Part shown: one piece after another, positions 12,371 through 23,808 of the stretch
How positions within the stretch are numbered: position 1 is the first letter of the stretch
Layout of the letters: every line of letters starts with the position of its first letter
Assembly: GCA_963693315.1 (NCBI GenBank)
Contig: OY856188.1
Span: 263,929,162-263,993,161 of the forward strand
Direction of reading: 5' to 3'
Length of the DNA stretch: 64,000 bases
From: Diogma glabrata
Taxonomy: Eukaryota > Arthropoda > Insecta > Diptera > Cylindrotomidae
Notes under the pieces: model-generated
The model's database searches: none
What the model was told of the DNA's origin: nothing
The model's input: only the letters and a program-made list of their open reading frames with translations
Translations under genes and position numbers: made by a program

Positions 12371-13137
12371 GAAATGAAGTCACAGCTAGAAGCAAGATAC
12401 AGAGACTGTTACTATAAAAGGTACACAATCATTTCATGCGATCATACACAAAGATGAAAAAACATTGCTCACAAAAATATATTCTAATTCAGCTAAAACT
12501 AGGATTTTACAGATAAGCAGTTAATATGCAATGTAAATTTGTTTTATATTTTTAATTTCTTTTATATTATTTTATATTACTAATAAATGTATATTGTTTT
12601 TAGTACACAACTTAGAATTTTATTCCACATAATTTTTCTCACTATTTACTTCTCAGCATCAGTTTTAATATATTTCAGGTACATTCATTTATAATTAATT
12701 TCGAACATGTAGAAATGGGAGAAAAAGTCAATTATGTAAAAAAGCATCCACACCCTCAAATACTTAACTTGTATCCTCAAAATAATTAAATTTCTATAAA
12801 ACAAGAATTCAGGCGGTTTTAGTTAAATAAAATGCATTTTTTAAAAAACAAAAAATTGAGAAAACGGGAATTAAAATTTTGTATGAATTTTATTTTCAAA
12901 ACGAGAAATCAGGCAATTGGGAAACTTTCATTTTAGATTACGAACTAATTAAACATTTTTTTTCTGGAAAAAATGTGGTAAAAGTGAGGGTACCCTCAAC
13001 AGCGCCATCTTTGAAAATATTATTTAAGTTTAACACAGTTTTAAAAAATTAATAAAAATTTAAAAAAAAAAATTGAATAAGGTCTATCAACTATCTTTCT
13101 AGTGAGCCATAAATGACTTAAATCGGTTAAGTCAATC
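12371..13137 (-). repeat. Right inverted arm of the 10.9-13.1 kb element
   Basis: Inverted copy of 10900-11537, ending in AATCGGTTAAGTCAATC. Includes an extra AT-rich block near 12.86-13.0 kb absent from the left arm. Confidence 0.85.
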
Positions 13138-16100
13138 TGCATTTCATTATCACTCAAACTTAATGATCTATAATAATCAAAGCGTATGCAAACAATTTTT
13201 TTTTACCTCAGTTCAGTTATCGAGCGCAAGCAGAACGTCCTATCGACTCTAACCAAGTAAACATATTTTGAGAAACAACTGACAGACAGAAATTTTGTTT
13301 TGTTATTAAGTTCGAGCAAGGAAGTGTAACATAATTTAAAATCTTATAGCTCGTAAGCTAATAATCGTACAATGAAATACTTAGTATTATGGATAAAGAG
13401 TTATCAAAGTCAAAATAATGTTTAAATAAATTTCAACCCTTGCAATTTCAGCTATAAAATGCTATCATAAAATCAAATGCAATTAAAGATCTGTCGGTAA
13501 TATACCAAATGTCTTACCAAATGTCTGGTTTGTTTCTTTTGAAATAGATTTGAAGAACAGCGCGGTGGGTATTGATTAAAAAATGTTACATATTTTTTCT
13601 CCTAAATATTATAAAACAAATTTAATTCTCCATTAACATGAAAGTTTTTATTATCGGTTGCACCATAGTTGTTACTGACTACCGTATACTTTTATTTTGT
13701 TTTGCTTTTCAAATCGCTAACAAATGTCTTGTAATCTGTGAACTTCATGCTTTATCGTAAAACAACAAATAAATCCATTTTTTTAAAAATAAAAGTGATA
13801 AGTACAATGCTAAAATCAACTCTAGTAAATGTGAAAATTGAAATAAATTCGTGCTCAAAACTTTTATACCCGTAGACATGTTAATACTATTTTGTGCTCG
13901 TTATACAATATACTACTATTTAATTATTTGTGAGAGTGATTTTGTGAACGTAACATTTCTTTTAACACTAGGTTAGGCCTAACCAGAGTTGAAAACACTA
14001 ATTTTCTCCGTTCTTTTGGAGCGAGTAACTTATAAAAAATATAGCATTTTCAAATACAGTAGTGAAAATAAAAATTATCGTTCGTACTCCTAAACTTAAA
14101 TTAATATTTTCTTTCAAATGCTCACAAACTTAATTTTTGTTTTAAATTTGATACTTTCGTTTTAAAAATAAAAAGTAAGCAAGTAAAAAAGATGACGGAA
14201 AAGTACTAATTTTGTTTTTCTGCATATGAAATGACAAAAACATAACATTGACGAGTGCAAGCCAAACGAGTGAAATCAAAAAAATGAAAATTTTACTCTT
14301 ACGAGTAAGAACGATATTAAAAATATAAAAATTTTAACTTGTGAATATTATTTTGAAGAGTGATAGGAGAGCTCAAATAAAATAAAATTGTAAACTCTAA
14401 AACTAGCTAATATTTTTACCATCCCGTAAATTTCAGACATGTGGATGTAGTTTCCAAATTGTTTTAGTTATGATGGCATACTTCCGCATGTAGCGAAATT
14501 TTGCTAAATACAATTTTGTTTCAATATAATACTTCCATTTTTTTGAAGATAAATTTTTTTTCAACAACAATAAACCGTTTGATAAACAGACATCTTCTTT
14601 TTGTGTTTTTTTCGAAGTGCAAACAAATACTTCACTGCTTCTATTTTCACAAGTTGTTATTTTCATAACAGTCAAACAAAATAATTCAATCAATGAATTA
14701 TGAGTGTTTTATCCAAATAATGGTTATAAGTTTAAGTACCCGTTTTTCATCACCTCACTAAATTTTTTTATATTTAAATGCCGCTAAAACCCTATCTAGA
14801 TCTTTATTATGTCATATTCACTGCGAAAGTGTGTATTAAAAAAAATAAGGATACACCGTTATTTATTGTTGTTATAAAAACCGCTCAATTACCTTAAAAC
14901 TTTTCATGAATGATGGTGACATAAAAAAGGATCAAGCAGATAGTTAATATTTTGTAAAAAAAAATTATAATAAAATTTAAAAAAAAAATTTTTAAAGGGT
15001 TTATTGAGGAAATATGATCAATTTGCTTTTAATACTCTTACGTTTATTATATAAAAGAAGTTTTTTGATTACCCTTAATATTTTGAATATAGATTGTAGA
15101 ACTGGTATATGTATGGTCATGGGGTTACATTGTTTGTTCTAAAATGTCAGAAAATATATTTAAAAGAAAATGCTTGCTTTCTAATTTGAAGCCATGCAAT
15201 TCACAATACATAATTTCTAATTATGTGATTTAAATCAGTAATTAGGTTCAGATGCTTTTCTCAAAATTCTTAATTCTTAAGTTCCTTTCTTCGAATGATT
15301 ATTGCCATTCCGGTTTGTTCAATGAAAAATTGGTTACGAGCTAGACATATAATCTTATAAGCATCTTAACAATATTTTTGGTAGAATAAGTATACGGTTT
15401 GATATTTGGATGACATTCAACGTAGATTTTTCATTGTTGTTTTCTTAACTTTGCCAGTGGTTTTATTTCTATTACTTGAAAATATTTATTACTTTATTTG
15501 GAATTGTTTAAATTGAATTTTAATTATTTTGGGAATATCGTTCACGATATTCCCTACGAAACGCAATCTCTATATACAAAAAAGCATTTTGATAGATGAA
15601 TAATAGCCGAAGTCAACCACATTGATTAAATTTTTTTTTATTTGATTAAACTAACAGGAACAAAATCTTTAACCCATAAAAGATAGAAAACTGTATCAAA
15701 TCGAATCCTTTTAATCCGGATATACAATTTCCGGCCAAAAAATAATATAATTTAAAGGGTTGCAAAATATATATATATAGATAGCAAAACAAATTTCAAT
15801 ATACAAATAAAATTTTATGTTGCAAATGTTAGTTGTTATTTTTTCTATTGGTACTACTAAATTTGTAGATTTAAATTGTTTTAATTAAATTTTATTTCAT
15901 GATTATTGTCCGGTTGCATACGGAGATTATAGGAATCGTTTTTTCAAATTTTAGTGAAAATTTAAATGTTGAAAAAAAGTTGTAGTGTGTAAATGTTTGT
16001 TCAAAAAAATTGCGATTTAGTAATGAAATTCAGACTGTTTCTTGTTTTAGTGGGATATTAAACGTGTATGGTTAAGAAGCACACCACGGTAAGATCTTTA

Positions 16101-17252
16101 GAAACTTTTTTGGCTTTCTAGGTCGATAGTGTTAAGAAAATAAAAAAGAAAGAAACCTAGAAACTTTATGGAGTACTGTAGACCCTCCCACATTCTCCAC
16201 AGTGCTCTGAGTATTTTCTGTTTTCTGGTTAGGTTGGATTTGTACCAATTAATTTGATGTTGGTGTCATGATTTGCTAGAAATTGAACCTTTACATTTCC
16301 TTGTATCCATGCATAACAAAGTAATTACAAGTGTGACACATATGGTTTTTGGCATATTTTTAAGATTTGTGATAGCATTGCCAAAGTAGCTTTCAGTCGA
16401 TGCACATCGATTTCAAAACCAACACAGCTCACTACCTGTCAGAAATGAAGCAAATATTTGTATTGTTTTATTTCCATTCAGCAAATAGAATAGCACAATA
16501 GTTAACAGCGAAGGTTTTGGCTTGGGATTCTATTGTAAATTGGAGCAGCGTCGTTTTTAGTTTTGTTCTGTGACCCAACACCCCAATCTTAGTGCTTTCG
16601 ATCGCAGTGACCATAAGTAGCTTACAAATTGGTCCTTACGGCACGAATATAAACCTTAGAAGAGGGAAGTAATTTATATAGAACACAATTAGGAAAAAGA
16701 GTTTGTTCCACCTGTTCAACAAGGAGAAAATAAGAAATGTTCAGGAATAGTTTGATCCAGGAATATATTCTAATGCCATGGACAATGTTACTAGTGAAAT
16801 TTGTTCCAAAAATTGGGCAGTAAAGAATAATGGTTTGGGCACAATTAGATCAGCAATGATGCATTTAAATCGTACATATAGGCACCTAATCTACTACCTT
16901 ACTGTTCTTGTTCAATCACATTCACTACAATCACATTGAAACAAGAGGAATAAATGCGTGGAGAATCTTAAGTAGCATAACAACAGTGTAGCCTTATCGT
17001 AGATGTATTAACACAAAAAAAGCGAAAGTAATTGAAACAAAAAAAAATTTAGCTAGAAATAGTGAACAACAACTATATCGACAGCTTTAGTGGAATAGTG
17101 ACAGACTATCCACGCACGACCGAGTGATAAAACAATACAAAAATGGTCTACAACCAGGTATAATGATATTCAAAATACTTTTTGACTTCGGGAAAAAAGG
17201 GAGTAAGCAATATGATCAGTCTCTAAAATGCTAAACTCTAAAATTTCCATCA
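13138..17252. other. AT-rich intergenic sequence
   Basis: About 4 kb without a recognisable gene; the 86-residue frame at 14433-14693 (-) is unsupported. It contains the small repeat at 14178-14390 and a compact hairpin at 15531-15554 (11-bp arms GGGAATATCGT with a 2-nt loop). The last 0.2 kb before the gap has no feature. Confidence 0.5.
14178..14390 (-). repeat. Small interspersed repeat, shared with 31.37 kb
   Basis: The reverse complement matches 31365-31565 in the same order: CACTCTTCAAAATA, TTTTTAATATCGTTCTT, GATTTCACTC, then AAAATTAGTAC and CGTCATC. Non-coding and strongly diverged. Confidence 0.65.
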
Positions 17253-17452
17253 NNNNNNNNNNNNNNNNNNNNNNNNNNNNNNNNNNNNNNNNNNNNNNNN
17301 NNNNNNNNNNNNNNNNNNNNNNNNNNNNNNNNNNNNNNNNNNNNNNNNNNNNNNNNNNNNNNNNNNNNNNNNNNNNNNNNNNNNNNNNNNNNNNNNNNNN
17401 NNNNNNNNNNNNNNNNNNNNNNNNNNNNNNNNNNNNNNNNNNNNNNNNNNNN
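17253..17452. other. Assembly gap of exactly 200 N
   Basis: A round-number run of N, so its real length is unknown. Every reading frame crossing it is meaningless. Confidence 0.99.
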
Positions 17453-17567
<115 letters not shown>

Positions 17568-17871
17568 CAGTTACATCTTCTGCCATTCATAGGAGTCGCA
17601 TTTAAAGGGTTTTACGTATTTAGCAGGTCACGGCAAAAGGCTGGTGATAGGTGAGCGATCTAAACCAACTCTAAACAGAGTATGAACAGGTTAGGGAAGC
17701 AAATTTTGAATTAAAAAGTAAAGTGTACCTTGAACTTATCTGGTAGCTTGGATTGTCATGTTTGCGGTGGGTAAACTTGCGCAAACACCATAGTTGTTGG
17801 TGTTAATCGAAATCTAATTTTTGCATTTTAACGAGGAAAATTTGTCGCCTTATTGCTCTATACATTAAGGT

Positions 17872-18472
17872 TGAATAATATCAGCTGCACTCGTTGATTG
17901 CGTATCCACAATTTATCTTGACGAGTCCAGTTGTACTATTTTGTATTTGTTGAGTTTTACCGCCTTTTATGTTTGTACAAACAAATTACCAAATTATTCC
18001 AAAAATGATGCGTTTCCTATTTCACAGCAGAGGTTCAATTATTATATTCAGATGAGATGAGAATGTCCGGGTGTAATTTCCAAAAATCGTTATTAAATAA
18101 AAACTATAAAATAATATTCAAATATTGTTTTATTTTAACAAAATCACAGCTAATTAATATTTTTCACCGTTCACAGGAAAGTTCAAATATAAAGTGAAAA
18201 TGACTATGCAAATTTTTTAATCAAAACTTTTAATAATTAATCGAAGCCTTTCTTAATATTTCCAAATATAAATTAAATTTCCTTACATCTATTGTAAAAA
18301 AGGTGAACTTTACTAATTTAATATGATCGAAAGGTTTTGACCTAAGCTAATTGATTATTCTATGATTTGTTGATTTTAATTAGATTCACTAAATCTATAT
18401 TCTGATAGATGAACTAATATTTTTCTATATTAAATTATTGTTTTTTAATTAGTTGTTTAGGTATTGTCGTCA
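17872..18472 (-). repeat. 3' LTR of the Bel-Pao element
   Basis: 601 bp, matching 23827-24427 except at 17877. It lies at the low-coordinate end because the element is on the minus strand. Confidence 0.97.
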
Positions 18473-18484
18473 TACTCCGCCTCG
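18473..18484 (-). other. Putative polypurine tract
   Basis: In element orientation this reads CGAGGCGGAGTA immediately before the 3' LTR, the position from which plus-strand DNA synthesis is primed. It is short and interrupted by pyrimidines, so the assignment rests mainly on position. Confidence 0.55.
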
Positions 18485-18504
18485 TTAACGACTTAGTCGT
18501 TAAC
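18484..18504 (-). other. Perfect hairpin overlapping the Gag-Pol stop codon
   Basis: Nine-base arms GTTAACGAC and GTCGTTAAC around a 3-nt loop. The stop codon of the polyprotein (18500-18502) lies in one arm, and the polypurine tract lies directly beyond. Confidence 0.75.
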
Positions 18505-21500
18505 CATCATCCTGTTGTGGTAGTTTGCAGATTTTAACGATTGGGCGTTTTAATATATTTTTGGACGTCTTTACAGTGACAACTCTAACATTGCCTTGAT
18601 CATCTGGATGCAACTCTATGATCTTCCCAAGCATCCATTTGTATGATGGTAAGTTGTCTTCCTTAATTAACACCACGTCTCCATTTTTAAAATTAGGTTG
18701 TAATTCACGCCATTTGTTTCTTTGTTGTAGATTATGGAAATACTCCACACTGAATTTTTTCCAGAAGGATTGAACACGCTGTTGAACATTTTGCCACCTA
18801 GAAAGCCTGCTGGTCGGTGTATTTTCACTAATGTTTTCTTCTGGAATATAAAAATTTCCTGAGCCAATCAAGAAATGTGCTGGTGTTAAAACATCAATAG
18901 AAGCATCATCATCAGCTGTCGTGTAGAGTGGCCTTGAATTTAAAATGGCTTCAATTTGAGTAAGCATAGTTGTCATCTCTTCGAACGTTAGGTGAGTATT
19001 TGAGGAATATTTGAGTAAATGTGACTTCACTGACTTCACAGCTGCTTCCCACAAACCCCCAAAATGTGGAGATACAGGTGGAATAAAGTGCCACTGTATC
19101 TGATCCTGTGCTAAGAACTCTGCAATTAGAGAATTGTGATTAATATTGCTAATTTTTTCAAAAATTTCGCCTAGTTTTCGACGTGCTCCAATGAAGTTAG
19201 ATCCATTGTCACTGTAGATATGTGCGGGAGCACCTCGCCTTGAGATAAATCGTTTTAAGGATGCTATAAACGCATCTGTAGATAGATCAGTAACGGCTTC
19301 AATGTGTACAGCTCTGGTCACCATACAAACAAAGAGTGCAATATACCCCTTGATAAACTTGGCACCTCTTCCCTTTTTTGTAGCAATCTCAATTGGACCC
19401 GCATAATCTACACCACAAGATGAGAATGGTCTTGTAGCTTTCAATCTTGCTAATGGCAGATCTCCCATTAGTTGCTTAGATGTTTTGGCGTTCTTTCTGA
19501 AGCAGACCACACATTTGTTCACTATATTTCTGACACTGCTTCTGCCTCCTACTATCCAGAATTGCTGCCTTATCAGATGAAATGTTAGAGTCAAACCAGG
19601 ATGAAGATTTTTCTTGTGCACATGTATTGCAATCATTCGACTTAATGCATGACCCTTTGGTAAAACCATTGGATGTTTATAATCATATTGGCAGTCCAGA
19701 TGTTTCAATCTGCCACCGACTCTTAACATCCCCTCTGCATCTATAAATGGTGCCAATGCTACAATACTGCTGTTTTTTCTAATATTCACCTCTCTTTGAA
19801 GGCAATCAACCTCATCGGCAAACGCTTCTCTCTGTACATATTTGATGATTATGAGGTTGGCCTTCCGAAGTTCAATCACCGTAAGAGAACCCGAGCTTCT
19901 ATTCAACTTGTCATTTCTCATATTATTTATAAATCTTAAAACGTAAGCAAAAATTCTTTTCAGTTTATTATAGGAAGATATCCTTTGAATTAATGTGCTG
20001 ATTTGATCTTCCTTGCAATGGGTGTTGGAAACTAAAAGCTTGGTTATTTTTCTTTCTTCTTTCAAATATTCTGGATTCACAGCAAAATCATCCTCTTTTG
20101 CAGAAGTCGATTGGTAATTTTTTAACCATGCTGGGCCATGCCACCAGAGATCTAGTTTGATTAATTGAGACGGCAAAATCCCACGAGATGCGCAATCTGC
20201 AGGATTGTGTTCAGATCGTACATGATTCCAGAATTTTCTCGGTATCTGATTGATGATTTCAGCCGCACTATACGCACTTTCGCTGGCATCGGAGAAACCA
20301 TGTAATTCCATTTTACCGTCTTGTGGAATGTATCTTTTGAGCTTTATTTTTTCTAAATCTTTCAACTCAACACGGATTTTGTTGTATATTTCTGATATTT
20401 CCGCTGGCAGATGATCATCCCATCCCAATTTGTGTAGCCAAAGCCTTTGAAATACTATTTTCATTAAAATGATCGAAGGAGATAACCAACCCAGCGGATC
20501 AAAGACCCTTGAATACTCGGAAATAACTTGACGTTTGGTGGGCTCATTACTCTCCTTCAAATCGAGTTTAAAGGTAAAAGTATCTTCTGCTGCGTTCCAC
20601 TGTAGACCTAATATTTTTGATTCTTCTGAATTATTGAACAAAGTGGTTTGTTGTGTCTCTCCATTCACTGTGAGTTCAGGCACATTTGATTTCCATTTTC
20701 TTAGATTAAAACCACCGCTTATTAACAAATCATTCATTTCTCGTTTTAGTTTCGTCGCTTCTTCAATGTTATCAGCACCAGAGATAAAATCATCAACGTA
20801 AAAATCATTTATAAGATGATCAATAATATTTGGATGACTATCTTGATTATCATATGCTAGCTGATGAATACTTCTAATAGCTAAAAATGCCGAACTAGAT
20901 AAACCAAAGGTAACTGTATTTAGTTTATAATGTTTAAGCTCATCAGCTATTTCGCTTCGCCATAAAATACGTTGAAATTGACTATCACTTTCACAAACCA
21001 AAATTTGATTGTACATTTTCTCAATGTCGGCTGCTAATGCAATTTTGTGCTTTCTGAATCTTAATAAGATTGACCATAAAGTGGGCTGAATAGTCGGACC
21101 GACTAACATCGTTTCATTTAGTGATATCCCAGAAGAAGATTTCGCTGATCCATCAAAAACTACTCTTAGTTTTGTCGTTTCGCTCGCTTGTTTTATCACA
21201 CAATGATGAGGCAAATAAAAACACTTAGACTGCTCAATCATTTTATCAGCTTCAGAAACAGCTTCTAGGTATCCCCTACTTAGATATTCACTTATAAATC
21301 TAGCGTATTCATGTTTTAGTGATGGATTAGATTGAAATTTCCTTTCTAACGCTAAAAATCTTCTTTTGGCAACGTTGATAGAGTTGCCAAGCTGAGCGGT
21401 ATTATTTTTAAAGGGAATAGAGACGATGTAACGACCCCTTTCATCTCGTTTGTGCGTCTTTTTATAATATTCTTCACACTCGACATCATCTTGACTCATA

Positions 21501-23416
21501 ATCTGGACATTGGGAATTTCTTCTTGCTCAAAAAATTGTTTTAATGTTCTATCAATGTCTACATCTAAATGGAAATTTGAAGTACAATAACTTTCTTGGC
21601 TGCTGTCTGTTCTTACGACGTTTTCTTCACCGGTAACTCCAGCCGCAATCCAACCAAAAATGGTACGTTGTGCGACTATTGAATTATTTGAGTTAGTTAA
21701 CTGCCCATCTTTGATAATGCTAAAAAATCTGTCAGCTCCTATCAGGATATCAACGGCAGATACTTGGTTATAAGATGGATCAGCTAGTTTTAAATCGTCC
21801 AAAAAACAACAGTCTTGGAGCTGGAAATTGAAACTTGGTAATCTCGTTGGCAGCTGATTTATGATCAAAACATCAACTTGAATCGATTCCTCTGACGAAT
21901 ACAACGACTTAATATTTATTGATGTAATTCCTCTGGTGGTTACTTTTCCAGCTGTTAAACCTGTAACTGCAACATTTGCTTGAGATCTCGGTAAATTCAA
22001 ACGCTGCGCACAAGCTTCTGTGATGAAAGAGGCTTGTGATCCGGAATCTAGCAGTAACCTGCATCTCTGAGAATTTCCAGATTTGTCAGCTACTAGAACT
22101 ATAGCTGTTGGTAGCAAAGATTGAAATTTTGGTATGGCTGCTGCATTTGCTTGAACATCGGTTGAGCTAGATGGTTCCAAAGTATTATTCAATGCATTTG
22201 CGTTGAGAGTTGCATTGATCCGTGGATTATTAACATCTTCTTCTGAGTGCAGAGTCAAATGATGCTTCCTGCGACATTTACCACATTTATATTTGGATCT
22301 ACACACCACTGACTGGTGAGATGAAGATAAACAATTGAAACAAAGTTTTTTCTCAACTACTAGTTGTTTCCTTTCTGCAAATGTTCGCTGTAAATATTGA
22401 TCACATTTGCTTAAATAATGCTCTCCTTCACATAACGGGCATACTAATTGGTTTATATGCGAAACTAAAGCACTTGTTCTTCTTTGAGGATACGTTTTGG
22501 TCTTCTGCATTGAACTTAAGCTCTCCAAGGCATCACTTCTTTTGTTTAAAAAGATAAACAACTGCTCCATTGTAGGGAAGCTGACTCCCGCTGTCTCGTG
22601 CGCCCAAGCTTCTCTCGTTTCCTGGTCTAGTTTTTGAATAAGTAGATAAATTAGCCAGGGGTCACGGCCTTCAGCACGCTCATCAAGCACCTTCAACCCA
22701 CGTAGGACTTCATCCGAAACGTCAGCTAAGCGACGAATTGACTTTGCACAACCTTGTTGTACGTTTGGTTGTTCCAGAAATTGTTTCAACAAGTTGTGTA
22801 TGACATGCTTTGGCTTGTTGTACCGTGTCTTTATCTTGTCCCACGCTTCATCGTAGTTAGCTTCTGTCACTGCCAGATGATTGATCAGCATATAGGCTTC
22901 ACCTTTAAGCAACCCTTTTAAATATTGCAATTTGTGAACCTTTGAGATATTGTTATTGTTATGGACAGACGCTTCATATAGATCACGAAAGGAGGGAAAC
23001 TCTGCATACACTCCATTAAACGATGGTATATTAACTCGTGGTAAACGAACCTCATTATCTGGTTTATGAATAGATGATATTTGCTGGAGAAAATTGCTTT
23101 GATTAAGCATAAAATCATCCATCGAGTTATTTTGTATTTGTGCATTATTCTCTTCATAAAGCTTTTCCCATTTGACAAGCTTTTGTTTCAACTCAAGATG
23201 CATATTTTCAATTTTGTCCACGTTGTCTATTTGTGATTCATCAAATTTCCCTTTTACGGCCTTTTCTAGCGCTTGAAATTCTCTCCAATCGTCTGCTAAC
23301 AGAGCCATGCAAGTTTTTATATCACTAATTGGAGTACTAATGCTAAAGAGATTTACTTGCGCTTTCATACTTTCTAATGTTTTCAAGAAGCGCTTTATTG
23401 CTCTATTTTCCGCCAT
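18500..23416 (-). CDS. Bel-Pao Gag-Pol polyprotein with deleted RNase H core
   Basis: Single frame, 1687 residues if read from 23563. I prefer the internal start at residue 50 (23416, MAENRAIKRFLK), with the better context ACAAATGG; the first 49 residues are read through leader repeats. Numbering below is from 23563. Order: coiled Gag region; DUF1759-like segment about 165-310 (VNIPSFNG); CCHC knuckle about 408-421 plus further Cys/His pairs; aspartic protease LLLDSGSQASFIT with Asp506; reverse transcriptase about 790-940 with YVDD at 922-925; RNase H start GFSDAS at 1089 running after about 30 residues into NPADCASRG at 1120; integrase with CVVC at 1351 and catalytic Asp1386, Asp1452 and Glu1506; a conserved basic C-terminal segment. 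The protein makes virus-like particles and copies and integrates the element. The frame has no stops or frameshifts, but the RNase H gap should impair reverse transcription. Confidence 0.95.
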   Translation of the reverse strand: MAENRAIKRFLKTLESMKAQVNLFSISTPISDIKTCMALLADDWREFQALEKAVKGKFDESQIDNVDKIENMHLELKQKLVKWEKLYEENNAQIQNNSMDDFMLNQSNFLQQISSIHKPDNEVRLPRVNIPSFNGVYAEFPSFRDLYEASVHNNNNISKVHKLQYLKGLLKGEAYMLINHLAVTEANYDEAWDKIKTRYNKPKHVIHNLLKQFLEQPNVQQGCAKSIRRLADVSDEVLRGLKVLDERAEGRDPWLIYLLIQKLDQETREAWAHETAGVSFPTMEQLFIFLNKRSDALESLSSMQKTKTYPQRRTSALVSHINQLVCPLCEGEHYLSKCDQYLQRTFAERKQLVVEKKLCFNCLSSSHQSVVCRSKYKCGKCRRKHHLTLHSEEDVNNPRINATLNANALNNTLEPSSSTDVQANAAAIPKFQSLLPTAIVLVADKSGNSQRCRLLLDSGSQASFITEACAQRLNLPRSQANVAVTGLTAGKVTTRGITSINIKSLYSSEESIQVDVLIINQLPTRLPSFNFQLQDCCFLDDLKLADPSYNQVSAVDILIGADRFFSIIKDGQLTNSNNSIVAQRTIFGWIAAGVTGEENVVRTDSSQESYCTSNFHLDVDIDRTLKQFFEQEEIPNVQIMSQDDVECEEYYKKTHKRDERGRYIVSIPFKNNTAQLGNSINVAKRRFLALERKFQSNPSLKHEYARFISEYLSRGYLEAVSEADKMIEQSKCFYLPHHCVIKQASETTKLRVVFDGSAKSSSGISLNETMLVGPTIQPTLWSILLRFRKHKIALAADIEKMYNQILVCESDSQFQRILWRSEIADELKHYKLNTVTFGLSSSAFLAIRSIHQLAYDNQDSHPNIIDHLINDFYVDDFISGADNIEEATKLKREMNDLLISGGFNLRKWKSNVPELTVNGETQQTTLFNNSEESKILGLQWNAAEDTFTFKLDLKESNEPTKRQVISEYSRVFDPLGWLSPSIILMKIVFQRLWLHKLGWDDHLPAEISEIYNKIRVELKDLEKIKLKRYIPQDGKMELHGFSDASESAYSAAEIINQIPRKFWNHVRSEHNPADCASRGILPSQLIKLDLWWHGPAWLKNYQSTSAKEDDFAVNPEYLKEERKITKLLVSNTHCKEDQISTLIQRISSYNKLKRIFAYVLRFINNMRNDKLNRSSGSLTVIELRKANLIIIKYVQREAFADEVDCLQREVNIRKNSSIVALAPFIDAEGMLRVGGRLKHLDCQYDYKHPMVLPKGHALSRMIAIHVHKKNLHPGLTLTFHLIRQQFWIVGGRSSVRNIVNKCVVCFRKNAKTSKQLMGDLPLARLKATRPFSSCGVDYAGPIEIATKKGRGAKFIKGYIALFVCMVTRAVHIEAVTDLSTDAFIASLKRFISRRGAPAHIYSDNGSNFIGARRKLGEIFEKISNINHNSLIAEFLAQDQIQWHFIPPVSPHFGGLWEAAVKSVKSHLLKYSSNTHLTFEEMTTMLTQIEAILNSRPLYTTADDDASIDVLTPAHFLIGSGNFYIPEENISENTPTSRLSRWQNVQQRVQSFWKKFSVEYFHNLQQRNKWRELQPNFKNGDVVLIKEDNLPSYKWMLGKIIELHPDDQGNVRVVTVKTSKNILKRPIVKICKLPQQDDG
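20255..20300 (-). other. In-frame deletion junction in RNase H
   Basis: The RNase H start GFSDASESAYSAA is fused directly to EIINQIPRKFWNHV, the region just before NPADCASRG. In other Bel-Pao proteins these two motifs are separated by well over 100 residues carrying the central catalytic acidic residues. Only the first Asp (1092) and the Asp of NPAD (1123) remain. Confidence 0.8.
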
Positions 23417-23434
23417 TTGTAAGAATTCTACAAC

Positions 23435-23770
23435 GTGCTCACTATATCTTTTATATATATTTACTGCAGGATTGACACGTTTCAATAATCTTTTCGCAGT
23501 TTTAATTAGTAATTTTCGCGCAAAGTATTTATATATATTTATTTCAGCGTATAACGTGATCACTATATTGATTCACTCAGTAATGACACGTTTCAAGAAT
23601 CACCTTTCACAGTTTGATTTATAATTTTCGCACAAATGTATTTATATAATTTCACTTAAGTTTATAACGTGTTCACTATATTCATTCATTAGTATTGGCA
23701 CGTTTAAATAATCACCTTTCACCGTTTTTAAGTATTATTTTTTGTATTAAGTGTTTATATATATAAAAGA
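23435..23770 (-). repeat. Three tandem leader repeats in the Bel-Pao 5' untranslated region
   Basis: Units start at 23435, 23556 and 23669 (periods 121 and 113). Each contains a GTGNTCACTATAT start, a GACACGTTTCAA-like block, TCACCTTTCAC or its variant, and a TATTTATATAT block. They diverge from one another by many substitutions. They lie between the primer site and the preferred start codon, and account for the 49-residue upstream extension of the frame. Confidence 0.8.
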
Positions 23771-23808
23771 ATAGTTTGGCTTGTACTCACGATTTTATAT
23801 GCAGCAAA

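Larger units (their letters stand above)
10900..13137. mobile_element. DNA transposon with long inverted arms carrying a CDGxGG-family gene remnant
   Basis: The left arm (10900-11537) and right arm (12371-13137) are inverted copies of each other. The outermost shared sequence is GATTGACTTAACCGATTTA. Internal landmarks include AGATGGCGCTG, TGAGGATACAAGTTAAGT, AGGGTGTGGATGC, CTGATGCTGAGAAGTAAAT and GTAACAGTCTCTGTATCTTG. The right arm is longer because of an insertion of about 150 bp near 12.86-13.0 kb. The roughly 830-bp spacer holds a frameshifted gene of a recurrent transposon-type protein family. A target-site duplication could not be resolved. Arms this long with a coding spacer fit a foldback-type DNA transposon. 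Confidence 0.75.

Noticed and set aside
14433..14693. 86-residue minus-strand frame as a gene
   Set aside because: No motif or context; typical chance length in this composition.
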